Program-made: the position numbers and the translations under genes
Notes under the pieces: model-generated
Told to the model about the DNA's origin: nothing
The model's input: the letters and a program-made list of their open reading frames with translations, nothing else
Databases searched by the model: none
NCBI GenBank assembly: GCA_029262115.1
Contig: JAJCZZ010000064.1
Location: 1-64,000 of the forward strand
Direction of reading: 5' to 3'
From: Gemmatimonadota bacterium
Lineage (GTDB): Bacteria > Gemmatimonadota > Gemmatimonadetes > Longimicrobiales > Gaopeijiaceae
DNA: 64,000 bases
Part shown: positions 50,463 to 59,053 of the stretch, one piece after another
Position numbering within the stretch: position 1 is the stretch's first letter
Layout: each line of letters opens with the position of its first letter

Positions 50463-53400
50463 GCCGAATTGGGCGGCGATAGCGGACGGGTGGCGGAGGT
50501 TCGGACATGAACTCCACCCGCTCGGTTTCCAGGCGACGGAGCGCCTCCGCCACGGCCGCTTCGAGTTGAGGATCTCGTCCGGCCCGCACTGCGGCCGGGT
50601 CGTTGTGGACCTCGATGTCCGGCGCGACGCCGACGCCTTCGATGGCCCACTCGCCGTTGACGTCGTAGAAGCCGCCGCGTGGCGCGACGAATCGCCCGCC
50701 ATCGATCAGAGGCGGCGTATCCGCCGTGTGGACCAGCCCGCCCCAGGTGCGCGTCCCGACCAGCGGACCCACCTCGTGGAACTTGAACAGGTAGGGCAGG
50801 AGATCACCGCCGGAGCCCGCCCGGCCATTGATGATCATCACTTTAGGTCCGAACAGCCCGGTCATGGGCTGGGTGAAGGGGCGGTTGCCCGGCACCCTCG
50901 AGTTGAAGTACCCGAACAGCTCGCGGTCCATGACCTCGACCATGTAGTCCGCAGCGGATCCGCCCCCGTTGTTGCGCTCGTCGATGACCGCGCCCTGCCG
51001 ATCCTGTTGCGCGAAGTACATGCGGTTGAAGTACCTGTATCCCCCTTGACCTGTGTTCGGGAGATAGACGTACGCCAGCCGACCGTCGCTCATCTCGTCG
51101 ACCGTGCGACGGTTGTCCTCCACCCACGCCCAGGACCGAAGCTGCCCCTCGCTGCCGACCGGCTCGACGACGATATCACGCGCACCGTCGAGCGTGGGGT
51201 TGGTGTTCACCGACACGGTGATCGTCCGCCCGGCGGACCCTTCCAGAAGCTCGTACGGGTTGGTGGGCGCCTGTAGCGGGCGCCCGTCGATCGCCACGAG
51301 CCAGTCTCCCTCCCGGACATTCATGCCCGGATGGGCGAGCGGACCCTGAACACCGGGCGTCCACGCCTCGCCGTCGTAGATCCGCGCAATCCGATACCAA
51401 CCATCGACCTGTTCCAGGTCGGCCCCGAGCAGGCCGGTCCGGGGGTTGTCGAGATCCGGGTAATCCCCGCCGCGGACGTACGAGTGCCCCACGGAGATCT
51501 CGCCCGAGAGCATGTCCAGGAGATGATTGAAGTCCGAGCGGTGCTGTACGTCCGGGAGCCAGGCGGAGTACCAGTCCCACACGTCGTCCCAGGGGGCGCC
51601 GTGGGCATTGTCGACGTAGAGGAAGTCACGCATGAAGCGCCATCCGTCGCGGAGCATCTGACTCCACTCGGTCTGTGGCTCCACCCGCATGCGCAGGCCG
51701 TCCAGTGTCAGCCGGTCGCTCGGGCCCTGGGGCGGCGAGCCCGCGGCGTCCACGACGCTCCAGTTCGGACCCTGCCGCATCAGGACCTTCTTGTGGTCGG
51801 CCGACGCGACAACGGCGCTCACGCCGTCCGCGAACTCGGTCGCCTCCTGATCATCGACGTCGTAGCGGTGGAGCGTGGCGCCCTGCTCGTTGGGCACGGC
51901 CTCCGTCACGAATACGTGACCCGTCGGTCCCGCCACGACGCCCTGGTAGTCACGAGCCGGTAGTCCAGGGGCGTGTACAATGCGGTCCGCGAGGCCGGCA
52001 AAGTCGATCGGCGCCATGGAGGCATCCGCTGGCGTGCCGTCGTCGCGGGCGCGGTCCGTACCGTCGGGGTCAGCGTCTCGGCCCATCCCGTCGCGTCCGG
52101 TCGTGCTCGCGTCCGCCGTCCCCCCGTTCCGTTCCGGTCTACCGCCATCGTCCCGGGTATCCTGCCCGCCATCGCCTCGACCCTCCTCCTCGTCCGCTTT
52201 CGGAACGAAGGGAGATGCTGTGTCCTCGTGCAGGATGGCCGCCCACAGCGTGCGGGTGACCGGCCGGTCGTACGCGGTCATGTCGAGCCAGCCCGCGTTC
52301 ATGCCGAAGTCGGTGGACGCGAGGAAGTAGAGGTATTCCCCGGCGGGGTCCCACTCGGGCGAGAGAACGTCCGCCATCCCGTCCGTGACCTGGTGGGTCT
52401 CACCGGTCAGGACGTCATGGACGAAGAGCGCGCGGTAGAGGTTCTCCAGCCGCCGCGCGTACGCGATGTAGCGCGAGTCGGGCGACCACACGGGGTAGAT
52501 ACTCCGGCGTGGGTCCGCGTAGATTTCCCCGTCCACCACCGTCAGCCGTTCGGTCTCCAGATCGATGATCAGGACCCGGTAGTCGGTGTCGGTGAAGGCG
52601 ATGCGCCGCCCGTCGGGCGACCATTCCGGGAAGAAATAGAACGTCCCCTCGGCGAGTTCGATACGCCGCTGGTCGGCACCATTCTGATCTGCCACCACCA
52701 GCCCGTATTCACCACCATCGTCGTTGAACCAGGCGATCCGGCTCCCGTCAGGCGACCACACGGGGTGGCGATCCGCTACGCCGGACGAGCGCGTCAGGTT
52801 GCGCCAGCTCCCCTCGTCCGCCGGGGCGGTGAAGATGTCGCCCCGGTGCTCAAAGAGAGCGCGCTTCCCGGTGGGTGAGAGGCGTGCGTTCGAGAGCTGA
52901 GTCGCCGGCACGTCGACCCACCGGGTGCGTGCCCAGTTCTGGTCGCCTTCCGCCATGATCTGGAGGGGACGCGTCGAGCCGCTACTCGGGTCCAGCTCAT
53001 GGAGATACCCCGCCTGCTCGTAGACCACGGTACCACCTCCAGCGCCTAAGCTCTTGACATCGAAGTCGGAGTGGAACGTGAGCTGGCGTTCTCGATTGGT
53101 GGCCGGATCGAACGACCAAACGTTTGCAGCGTAATCGCGCTCGCTGATATAGTATACGACGCCGTCGAGCCACACGGGCGCCATCTGGCGCTCGCGCTCC
53201 CACGGCGGTGTTACGCGCTCCCACGTGGTGGCCGACACGATGCTGATGGGCTTGGCCTGCCCGCCCCGGTGGTTCCGCCACTCCGGATCCCAGAAGCCGA
53301 TCTCCTGGTAGGCGAGCCACGCCCCGTCGGCGCTCATCTCGCCCATGAACGCCTGGGGTACGCCCACGTCTTCGGGCAGGCCACCCGCCGGGTCCACCGT

Positions 53401-53817
53401 GTACCACTGCCACAGCTTGGTCGGCTGACCCTTCCGGCCCGACTGGAAGAGGACCCTCCCGTCGGGCGTCCAGCCCTGGACCACGTCGGCGGACGGATGC
53501 CAGGTGAGACGTTGCGGCTGCCCGCCCGCGGCAGCCACCACGTATACGTCCTGGTTGCCGCCGTACTCTCCCGAGAAGGCGATCCAGCGCCCGTCGGGAC
53601 TGAACGCCGGATCGGTCTCGGCCCCATCGTCCGAGGTCAATCGCGAGGCTCGGCCCCCTGCCCGGTCCACGACCCAAAGATCGCTGGCGTGAACGAACAC
53701 GATGCGGTCGGAGTTGATGTCGGGATCGCGCAGGAAGCGCGTGCCTTGGGCGGCCGCGTCGACAGGAAGGGCGGTCAGGGCGGCGGCCGCGAAGGCCGTC
53801 ACGGTGGTGCGCAGCAT
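50443..53817 (-). CDS. Secreted tricorn-like S41 protease with PD40 propeller
   Basis: 1124 residues. Sec signal MLRTTVTAFAAAALTALPVD. Residues about 25-560 are PD40/WD-like propeller blades (recurring FSPDGRWIAFS, WTPDGRVLF, WSPDGSRIAWF, WSPDGRRIAFT). A linker of about 560-620 is Asp/Gly/Arg-rich. A core/PDZ region (MNVREGDWLVAIDGRPLQAP) and the S41 domain follow. The catalytic His is probably in GEISVGHSYV near 775, the nucleophile Ser in GRAGSGGDLLPY near 1000, and IDERNNGGGS forms the oxyanion side. It degrades peptides in the periplasm. A paralogue lies at 59054-62404. Confidence 0.92.
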   Translation of the reverse strand: MLRTTVTAFAAAALTALPVDAAAQGTRFLRDPDINSDRIVFVHASDLWVVDRAGGRASRLTSDDGAETDPAFSPDGRWIAFSGEYGGNQDVYVVAAAGGQPQRLTWHPSADVVQGWTPDGRVLFQSGRKGQPTKLWQWYTVDPAGGLPEDVGVPQAFMGEMSADGAWLAYQEIGFWDPEWRNHRGGQAKPISIVSATTWERVTPPWERERQMAPVWLDGVVYYISERDYAANVWSFDPATNRERQLTFHSDFDVKSLGAGGGTVVYEQAGYLHELDPSSGSTRPLQIMAEGDQNWARTRWVDVPATQLSNARLSPTGKRALFEHRGDIFTAPADEGSWRNLTRSSGVADRHPVWSPDGSRIAWFNDDGGEYGLVVADQNGADQRRIELAEGTFYFFPEWSPDGRRIAFTDTDYRVLIIDLETERLTVVDGEIYADPRRSIYPVWSPDSRYIAYARRLENLYRALFVHDVLTGETHQVTDGMADVLSPEWDPAGEYLYFLASTDFGMNAGWLDMTAYDRPVTRTLWAAILHEDTASPFVPKADEEEGRGDGGQDTRDDGGRPERNGGTADASTTGRDGMGRDADPDGTDRARDDGTPADASMAPIDFAGLADRIVHAPGLPARDYQGVVAGPTGHVFVTEAVPNEQGATLHRYDVDDQEATEFADGVSAVVASADHKKVLMRQGPNWSVVDAAGSPPQGPSDRLTLDGLRMRVEPQTEWSQMLRDGWRFMRDFLYVDNAHGAPWDDVWDWYSAWLPDVQHRSDFNHLLDMLSGEISVGHSYVRGGDYPDLDNPRTGLLGADLEQVDGWYRIARIYDGEAWTPGVQGPLAHPGMNVREGDWLVAIDGRPLQAPTNPYELLEGSAGRTITVSVNTNPTLDGARDIVVEPVGSEGQLRSWAWVEDNRRTVDEMSDGRLAYVYLPNTGQGGYRYFNRMYFAQQDRQGAVIDERNNGGGSAADYMVEVMDRELFGYFNSRVPGNRPFTQPMTGLFGPKVMIINGRAGSGGDLLPYLFKFHEVGPLVGTRTWGGLVHTADTPPLIDGGRFVAPRGGFYDVNGEWAIEGVGVAPDIEVHNDPAAVRAGRDPQLEAAVAEALRRLETERVEFMSEPPPPVRYRRPIRREGNGR

Positions 53818-54072
53818 GGTGCTCTCCGGATGGATTCGGTTCCGCGTCGTGGGAACGCAGGAGGAGAGTAGGCGGCGGGCGCGGCATGGGCGAGGGTGCG
53901 GTGCACGCCGGGGCGGCTGGAAGGGGCCGGTCGAGGCGTCGTGGGGTGACGGGAACGTGAGCGTGGGGCGCGCGCGCCGCTGGAGAGGGACGGGGGTGTG
54001 TCCTGGTCGCTCGCAAGTACAGTGAGGGAGGAGGGCGAGTCGATAGATTCCCGTCGCGCGCGTTCCCCCGGA

Positions 54073-55284
54073 TCAGCGCGCGGGCGGTGGTTCCAGCCGA
54101 TATCCGACCACGCGAGGAACGTCGAGCGAGTCGAGTTCGACGACGTACAAGCGGTCGTCCCGGAAGTAGGGGGGCACGCCCTCCCAGTGCGGCGGGGCCG
54201 GAACAGTGCCACGGAGCGTCCTGTCGACATCGAAGAGATCGTACGCGGTGGCTTCCGCCGTATTGCGCTCGACGATGAGCCGGCCAACGTGATCGAAGTG
54301 GAGCCCATGGATGAGGGCGCGGGTCTCCGGGCGGTCAGGGCTGTTCGGAGTGCAATCGCCCGGACCGTACCGGGTTGCGTTCTCGGCCCGCTCGGCAAAG
54401 GCCGCGTTCCACTCGCGATCTGTGAGCGGATACGTGGGGGCGCTCAGATACACGACGTGGTCGAGCCGACCCGACGGATCCGTGAGATCGACTTCGTAGG
54501 CGGAACTCCACGCGGACGCAACCCCACCAGTCGGGCGGGGAACTGAGTGGAGTTTGTGCGCATGTGGGATGGGGTAGAAGCCGAGGACGCCGTTTTGATA
54601 GGTGCACCGGACGAAGGACGGCGCATCGTTCTCGGGTGGAAGGTCGAGGAACGTCGTGTCGGTGAAGCCGGCGACCCGGGGGACACCCACCAGCCACGCG
54701 CGCGTCCCGGGACTTGGCATCGGCACGAAACCCCCAGGATGGATACGCACCGAGAAGGCGTCTCCCGTATACGCGGCCCAGGGCGTGTGTCCGACGGGAG
54801 CTCCGTCCGGTGTGTACAGATTGACGCGTGCGTTGCCCGGATCGAGGGTGGCGAGAGTGTCGCCCACCCAGCCGACGCCGTACGCAGATGCCATCTCTCC
54901 GGGGCCCCGACCCTCCCGTCCGATGGCTCGGACGAAGGTCCCGTCGGTCGCGAACATCCGGATCTCCGTGCTCTGTGCGTCCGCCACGTAGATCGCTCCG
55001 TTCGCGCCCACGGCGACGGCCCGGATCCGACCGAATTCGTCGGGTCGGGCGTCCGCGGACAGCCCGCCCGTGCCGCCGATGCGCACGAACGCCGTCGCCG
55101 TCCATTCGGGGACGGGGGCTCCATGGCGGATGTGGACCACGCCGTCGACAGTGTCGACAACTGGCACCATCGCTCGGGAAGGGGCGTCTTCCTCGGCGCA
55201 CGCGCTCCCGGCGAGAGCAAGTGCGGCGGCGACCGCCCAAGTAGCGATCACGTGCTGTACTGATGAGATTGCTCGACCTGCCAT
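54073..55284 (-). CDS. 6-bladed beta-propeller lipoprotein
   Basis: 403 residues. The signal VIATWAVAAALALAGSAC ends in a plausible lipobox (Cys29). The mature protein shows propeller blades of NHL/6-bladed type: FGRIRAVAVGANGAIYVADA, STEIRMFATDGTFVRAIGRE with GRGPGEM, a hallmark of this family, then LHFDHVGRLIVERN. It probably binds a ligand at the cell surface; members of this family are often found with SusC/D-like systems elsewhere, but none is here. The ATG at 55284 begins the signal. Longer frames reach 55398. The gene diverges from tag. Confidence 0.8.
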   Translation of the reverse strand: MAGRAISSVQHVIATWAVAAALALAGSACAEEDAPSRAMVPVVDTVDGVVHIRHGAPVPEWTATAFVRIGGTGGLSADARPDEFGRIRAVAVGANGAIYVADAQSTEIRMFATDGTFVRAIGREGRGPGEMASAYGVGWVGDTLATLDPGNARVNLYTPDGAPVGHTPWAAYTGDAFSVRIHPGGFVPMPSPGTRAWLVGVPRVAGFTDTTFLDLPPENDAPSFVRCTYQNGVLGFYPIPHAHKLHSVPRPTGGVASAWSSAYEVDLTDPSGRLDHVVYLSAPTYPLTDREWNAAFAERAENATRYGPGDCTPNSPDRPETRALIHGLHFDHVGRLIVERNTAEATAYDLFDVDRTLRGTVPAPPHWEGVPPYFRDDRLYVVELDSLDVPRVVGYRLEPPPAR

Positions 55285-55415
55285 CGCCTTGTTCTCCCGG
55301 GGCTCCGCAATTTCGTGGAGGATCACGTTTTCCAGGACAGATTGGCGATGGCAGACGCCTGAGCGCCAGAGCGTGTTGGGCGCGGGCCGATCCTGCACCC
55401 TTTCCGACGAACGCT

Positions 55416-56030
55416 ATGCCCATGGCTTCTGCCAATCGCTGCTTCTGGGTTCCTACCGACAACGAGGTCTACCGGGAGTACCACGACACTGAGTGGGGCT
55501 TTCCGGTGGACGACGACCGGCGCCTGTTCGAGAAGATCTGCCTGGAGGGTTTCCAGGCCGGGCTGTCGTGGTGGACGATCCTGCGCAAGCGGGAGAATTT
55601 CCGGACGGCGTTCGCGGGCTTTGACTTCGAGCGCGTTGCGCGTTTCACCGAGAAGGATGTCGCCCGGCTTCTGCACGACGAGGGCATCGTCAGGCATCGC
55701 GGGAAGATCGAGGCCACCATCAACAACGCCCAGCGCACCTGCGAATTGGTCGATCGTGGGGGCTCTCTGGCGGCTTACATCTGGACGTTCGAGCCCGATC
55801 TGGATACGCGCCCCCATCCCGTCACGGAGGATGCGGTGCGTGGCATCGCGAAGACGGCCGAAAGCATCGCGCTGGCCAAGGACCTCAAGTCCCGGGGATG
55901 GCGCTTCTTCGGACCCACCACGGCCTACGCCTTCATGCAGGCGATGGGTCTCGTGAACGATCATACGCACGACTGTGTGATTCGCGGAGCGGCGGAAAAG
56001 ACGCGCGCGGAGTTCAGGCCGCCATGGTGA
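55416..56030 (+). CDS. tag: DNA-3-methyladenine glycosylase I
   Basis: 204 residues (202 if the second ATG at 55422 is used). Tag hallmarks: zinc Cys in NRCFW, His in YREYHDTEWGFPVDDDRRLF, the base-pocket segment EKICLEGFQAGLSWWTILRK, and the C-terminal zinc His/Cys pair in NDHTHDCV. It removes N3-methyladenine from DNA in the cytoplasm. It is flanked by propeller lipoproteins on the opposite strand and appears to be a single-gene unit. A frame extending upstream to 55263 overlaps the divergent lipoprotein start and lacks similarity. Confidence 0.94.
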   Translation: MPMASANRCFWVPTDNEVYREYHDTEWGFPVDDDRRLFEKICLEGFQAGLSWWTILRKRENFRTAFAGFDFERVARFTEKDVARLLHDEGIVRHRGKIEATINNAQRTCELVDRGGSLAAYIWTFEPDLDTRPHPVTEDAVRGIAKTAESIALAKDLKSRGWRFFGPTTAYAFMQAMGLVNDHTHDCVIRGAAEKTRAEFRPPW

Positions 56031-56219
56031 GGGCGCGCCGGTGGGGGGCCGCCTCCGTCCCCGTCCAGGTCGGGCCTGGGCAGAGTCGATCCGTGTCGAG
56101 CCACGGGCGTCGGACCCTGTTCCACCCGCTCCACCTCGATCCTTCCGATCACCGTAGCGGTGAGGCTCACGGCTCTCTGGCGAGCACTGGCCTGAGTCGC
56201 ACCTGAGGCCAATAGCCGC

Positions 56220-57251
56220 TCAGCGTCGTCGCAACAGGAGGAGAGCAGGAAAGGGCCAGTCCTGCTTACCCAGTAGCAGCCCTCTCTCTGTCGTGCCGAG
56301 AAGCACCGGCAACGAGGCCAATCTTTCAAGCTCCTTACCATCTGTTAATCGAAGAACGCGTGATTCTATCTCAAGCCGAGACGACGCGTCTCGTCGTACC
56401 TGGTACTGGACTACCGCACTGGTATCCGTCCAAGGGGCGGCCGACCGGGCGAGGTGCACACCGTTGGACCCGACCGGCTGTTGAATAAGCGCGCCGGCAT
56501 CCGTGACCCGGTGGAGCAACGGACTGAAGTCCGCCAACGTCGCTCTCCAGATTTCTCCTTGATTTGGTCGGAAGGCGACCACCGAGGGCGCACTGGTCGG
56601 CACCGCCAGGACAAGGTTCTGGTCCGGCAAGCAAAGCAGCGGCCCCGGGGCCGTCACGCCCAATGCGACGGCCCCCCACATGCCGAGAGCCTCCAAGGGC
56701 TGTGCTTTGACGGGCTCGAGGGCGGATTGGATTCTACGACCAGAATAGGACAGCTGGTGTAGGACCCGATCATACGTCAAGGAGGAGACCCAAAGTCCGT
56801 CGTCCATGGCGCAAGCAAAGCGTCCACCTACGTCGATCTCATCTTCCCTGACGAATGCGAGGCTCAGTTCCTGAACCTCAAACCAGATGAGTCTACGCCG
56901 TCCGTTGTCGAACACCCCGACACGGTCCTCGGCTCCCGCGACGAGCGCACCGGGCTCCACAAACTCCCCCGGACCCTGGCCCGCGCGACCAATCGTCCCG
57001 AGCACCGTACCCGCAGTGTCGAAGCGAACGAGACGTCGCAACGTGGCGTCCAGGACAATCAGATCACCGAAGCTGGTCTCCAGCACTCCATCGAGGCTGC
57101 CCAGGGTTGCCGCGGTTGAGTCGGCCAGCGCCCCAATCACCGCTACCGTGTCAATCGAGTGGGCCACCCCTTCCGCACCCGAGTGCGCCTCCGACTGACA
57201 GGCAGAGACGCTCAGCGCCAAGGCCGCCGTAACCGTCGTCCATCTCATCAT
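56220..57251 (-). CDS. 6-bladed beta-propeller lipoprotein
   Basis: 343 residues. The signal MMRWTTVTAALALSVSAC gives a lipobox at Cys18. Propeller blades: ETSFGDLIVLDATLRRLVRF, then GTVLGTIGRAGQGPGEFVEP (the same GRxGQGPGEF hallmark as at 54073-55284) and VGVFDNGRRRLIWF. The two proteins share architecture but differ in length and are only distantly similar by eye. Its base composition looks less G+C-biased than most neighbours. Its start overlaps the stop of a small upstream ORF as ATGA. Confidence 0.82.
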   Translation of the reverse strand: MMRWTTVTAALALSVSACQSEAHSGAEGVAHSIDTVAVIGALADSTAATLGSLDGVLETSFGDLIVLDATLRRLVRFDTAGTVLGTIGRAGQGPGEFVEPGALVAGAEDRVGVFDNGRRRLIWFEVQELSLAFVREDEIDVGGRFACAMDDGLWVSSLTYDRVLHQLSYSGRRIQSALEPVKAQPLEALGMWGAVALGVTAPGPLLCLPDQNLVLAVPTSAPSVVAFRPNQGEIWRATLADFSPLLHRVTDAGALIQQPVGSNGVHLARSAAPWTDTSAVVQYQVRRDASSRLEIESRVLRLTDGKELERLASLPVLLGTTERGLLLGKQDWPFPALLLLRRR

Positions 57252-57481
57252 GTCGGGCCGCTCTCAAGGAGAGCGTCAATGATCTCCACCACCCGGTTGC
57301 GATACGCATCTCGTGTCATTAAAGCGATACCGTCTGAGAATCGGGTTGACGTGTCGAAGAGTGCTACGGACCCGCCGTCCGTGGGCGTGGCACTACCGGA
57401 GCCTATCCCCGCCGCCGTGAAGAAGGCCATGGGCCGCTCCGAAGTGCGGGTGAGCCGCCCCACCTTTCTCTGGAGACTCAT
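57248..57481 (-). CDS. Small hypothetical protein upstream of the propeller gene
   Basis: 77 residues. I do not recognise it. The C-terminal part SDGIALMTRDAYRNRVVEII looks coding, and its stop overlaps the propeller start as ATGA, which supports translation. The N-terminal part is Gly/Ser/Thr-rich. It could be a short coupling ORF or the 3' remainder of a larger gene. The rest of the gap to 57644 holds a short direct repeat (CACGGTTTGGT twice near 57531-57552) and no gene I can support. Confidence 0.35.
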   Translation of the reverse strand: MSLQRKVGRLTRTSERPMAFFTAAGIGSGSATPTDGGSVALFDTSTRFSDGIALMTRDAYRNRVVEIIDALLESGPT

Positions 57482-57644
57482 TCCGGTGGGTGAATGGGGT
57501 CACAATGTGAGCGATGCGGTTCACACCGACCACGGTTTGGTCACGGTTTGGTCGGCAGGGATGGGCGGACCTCGCAGTGCGAAGGGCACGAGTGCGACGG
57601 CCGCGGCCACCGCGCGTCTGGGTTCCCACCGATGCCGCTCAGGT

Positions 57645-58517
57645 CTACCTCGGGCGCTGGTAGCCCGCCTGCCCGAATGTGTCGCAGGAGTCGACGTCTC
57701 CGGTGCGAAGTCCGGTGCTCAGCCACTGCTGACGCTGTGCGGACGAGCCGTGCGTGAACGACTCTGGGTTCACGGCTCGGCCTGACCGACGCATGATCTG
57801 ATCATCACCGATAGCGGCGGCCGCCTGCATGCCTTCTTCGACGTCGCCGGGCTCGAGGATCTGCTGCTGCCGGTTCGCGTGGTAGGCCCATACGCCCGCA
57901 TAGCAGTCGGCCTGGAGTTCCGTGAGCACCTGCAGCTGGTTCACAACCTCCTCGGTGCGGGCCTGCCCCTGCACCGAGCGCACCCAGTCCGAGGTCCCTA
58001 CGAGCGTCTGCACATGGTGCCCGACCTCGTGACCGACCACGTATGCGATGGCGAAGTCGCCCGCGCCGCCCATCTGGGCCAACTGATTGAAGAACGACGT
58101 ATCGAGATACAGGTTCTGATCAGGGGGACAATAGAACGGACCGGTGGCGGCCGTGTTGTATCCGCAGGCCGAGTTCACCGCCTGACTGAACAGGACCATG
58201 GTGGGCTCGCGGTACTCGACGCCAGCTTCCGAGAAGATCCCGTTCCACACGTCCTCGGTCATGCCGAGGATCGAAGCGAGGTAGGCGCCCATCTCGTCGT
58301 CGGGTGCCTGACCGTCGGGCTGGACATCGGAGGCGGGAGCGCTCGGGCCTCCACCCTGGACCATCCCAAGGAACTCGAGGGGATTGCCGCCGAGGAGCGT
58401 GATCACTAGCAGGATGAGAAGTCCGCCGCCGCCGATCCCACCGCCCATGCGCATAGCCGGCGATCCACGCTTGTCCACCACGTTCCCGCTACGCCGGCTG
58501 TCGCGCCACCTGACCAT
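57645..58517 (-). CDS. Neutral zinc metallopeptidase (YpfJ/KPN_02809 family)
   Basis: 290 residues. An N-terminal cytoplasmic start (MVRWRDSRRSGNVVDKRG) and a Gly-rich TM helix (GGGLLILLVITLLGG) are family features. The zinc motif HEVGHHVQTLVG is near residue 163, with the conserved ACGYNTAATGPFYCPPDQNL before it, the third-ligand region LTELQADCYAGVWA, and a C-terminal GRAVNPESFTHGSSAQRQQW. GGAG lies six bases before the ATG at 58517. It probably acts at the outer face of the membrane. Substrate unknown. Confidence 0.93.
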   Translation of the reverse strand: MVRWRDSRRSGNVVDKRGSPAMRMGGGIGGGGLLILLVITLLGGNPLEFLGMVQGGGPSAPASDVQPDGQAPDDEMGAYLASILGMTEDVWNGIFSEAGVEYREPTMVLFSQAVNSACGYNTAATGPFYCPPDQNLYLDTSFFNQLAQMGGAGDFAIAYVVGHEVGHHVQTLVGTSDWVRSVQGQARTEEVVNQLQVLTELQADCYAGVWAYHANRQQQILEPGDVEEGMQAAAAIGDDQIMRRSGRAVNPESFTHGSSAQRQQWLSTGLRTGDVDSCDTFGQAGYQRPR

Positions 58518-58587
58518 CGTTGCTCCGGAGTTCGAGACGATCGATCGCTTCTGGCCCGGATGGATGCAAGCAGTGGGCCAGCGGATG

Positions 58588-58621
58588 GACGCCGCTACGC
58601 CCCCCCCTGTGGGGGAGTTTG
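58588..58621. repeat. C-rich hairpin repeat, copy 1
   Basis: GACGCCGCTACGCCCCC and a following CTGTGGGGGAGTTTG form a CCCCC-CTGT-GGGGG type hairpin. A near-copy lies at 58952-58985 in the same orientation, so the two bracket the central array. Confidence 0.65.
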
Positions 58622-58753
58622 GCCAGGCCAAGCGGGCCCGGACATAGCGCACCGGGACGCCTGTGTAGACCCGGCGCACCCTCGACCCGCGCACTGCGTC
58701 GAGCTGAGCGGTCGAACGAAGAAAACGTCACACTCGAGGGGGGAAATCCAACC

Positions 58754-58888
58754 ATTGGTGACTTGTGTGTGCTGTATCGCTACAACTCACCAATCGATGG
58801 GCCGGCGCCACCGCCGCTGGTGAGTTGTGCGGAATTATTCCCTACAACTCACCAATGGATGAAATGGATGTCGCGAATGGTGAGTTGT
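58754..58888. repeat. Array of alternating TGGTGAGTTGT / ACAACTCACCA motifs
   Basis: Five motifs alternate in orientation: TGGTGACTTGT at 58756-58766, ACAACTCACCA at 58782-58792, TGGTGAGTTGT at 58818-58828, ACAACTCACCA at 58844-58854, TGGTGAGTTGT at 58878-58888. Same-orientation copies recur every 60-62 bases, so this is a ~62-bp tandem unit, each with an inverted pair able to form a hairpin. The last unit lacks its right arm. Confidence 0.8.
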
Positions 58889-58951
58889 GTGTGAAGCGGC
58901 GGGTCGGTAAGCGACTTCGGTCGCGATCGCCGGCGTGGTCGGAGCTCGAAT

Positions 58952-58985
58952 CGACGGCGCTACGCCCCCCCTGTGGGGAAGTTTG
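58952..58985. repeat. C-rich hairpin repeat, copy 2
   Basis: GACGGCGCTACGCCCCCC with CTGTGGGGAAGTTTG, a near-copy of 58588-58621. It lies about 70 bases past the stop of the minus-strand gene at 59054 and could serve as its terminator-like stem. Confidence 0.6.
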
Positions 58986-59053
58986 CACGGGAGGCCCGGG
59001 CCCCACCATAGGCGCCCCGGCCTCCCACGCTCCACTCCCCCCTCACCCCCCCC

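Larger units (their letters stand above)
58518..59053. other. Repeat-rich spacer without a gene
   Basis: The spacer lies between the start of the zinc-peptidase gene and the end of the second tricorn-like gene. It holds a flanking pair of C-rich hairpin repeats (58588-58621, 58952-58985) and a central array of alternating inverted motifs (58754-58888). Reading frames here are low-complexity. I see no promoter I can defend. Confidence 0.7.

Noticed and set aside
57393-57629. A 78-residue minus-strand frame between the propeller and metallopeptidase genes
   Set aside because: Composition is Arg/Gly/His-rich with no similarity; it overlaps the better-supported small ORF at 57248-57481.
58754-58888. 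CRISPR array
   Set aside because: Motifs are only 11 bp, alternate in orientation and have no uniform unique spacers; no cas gene is near.
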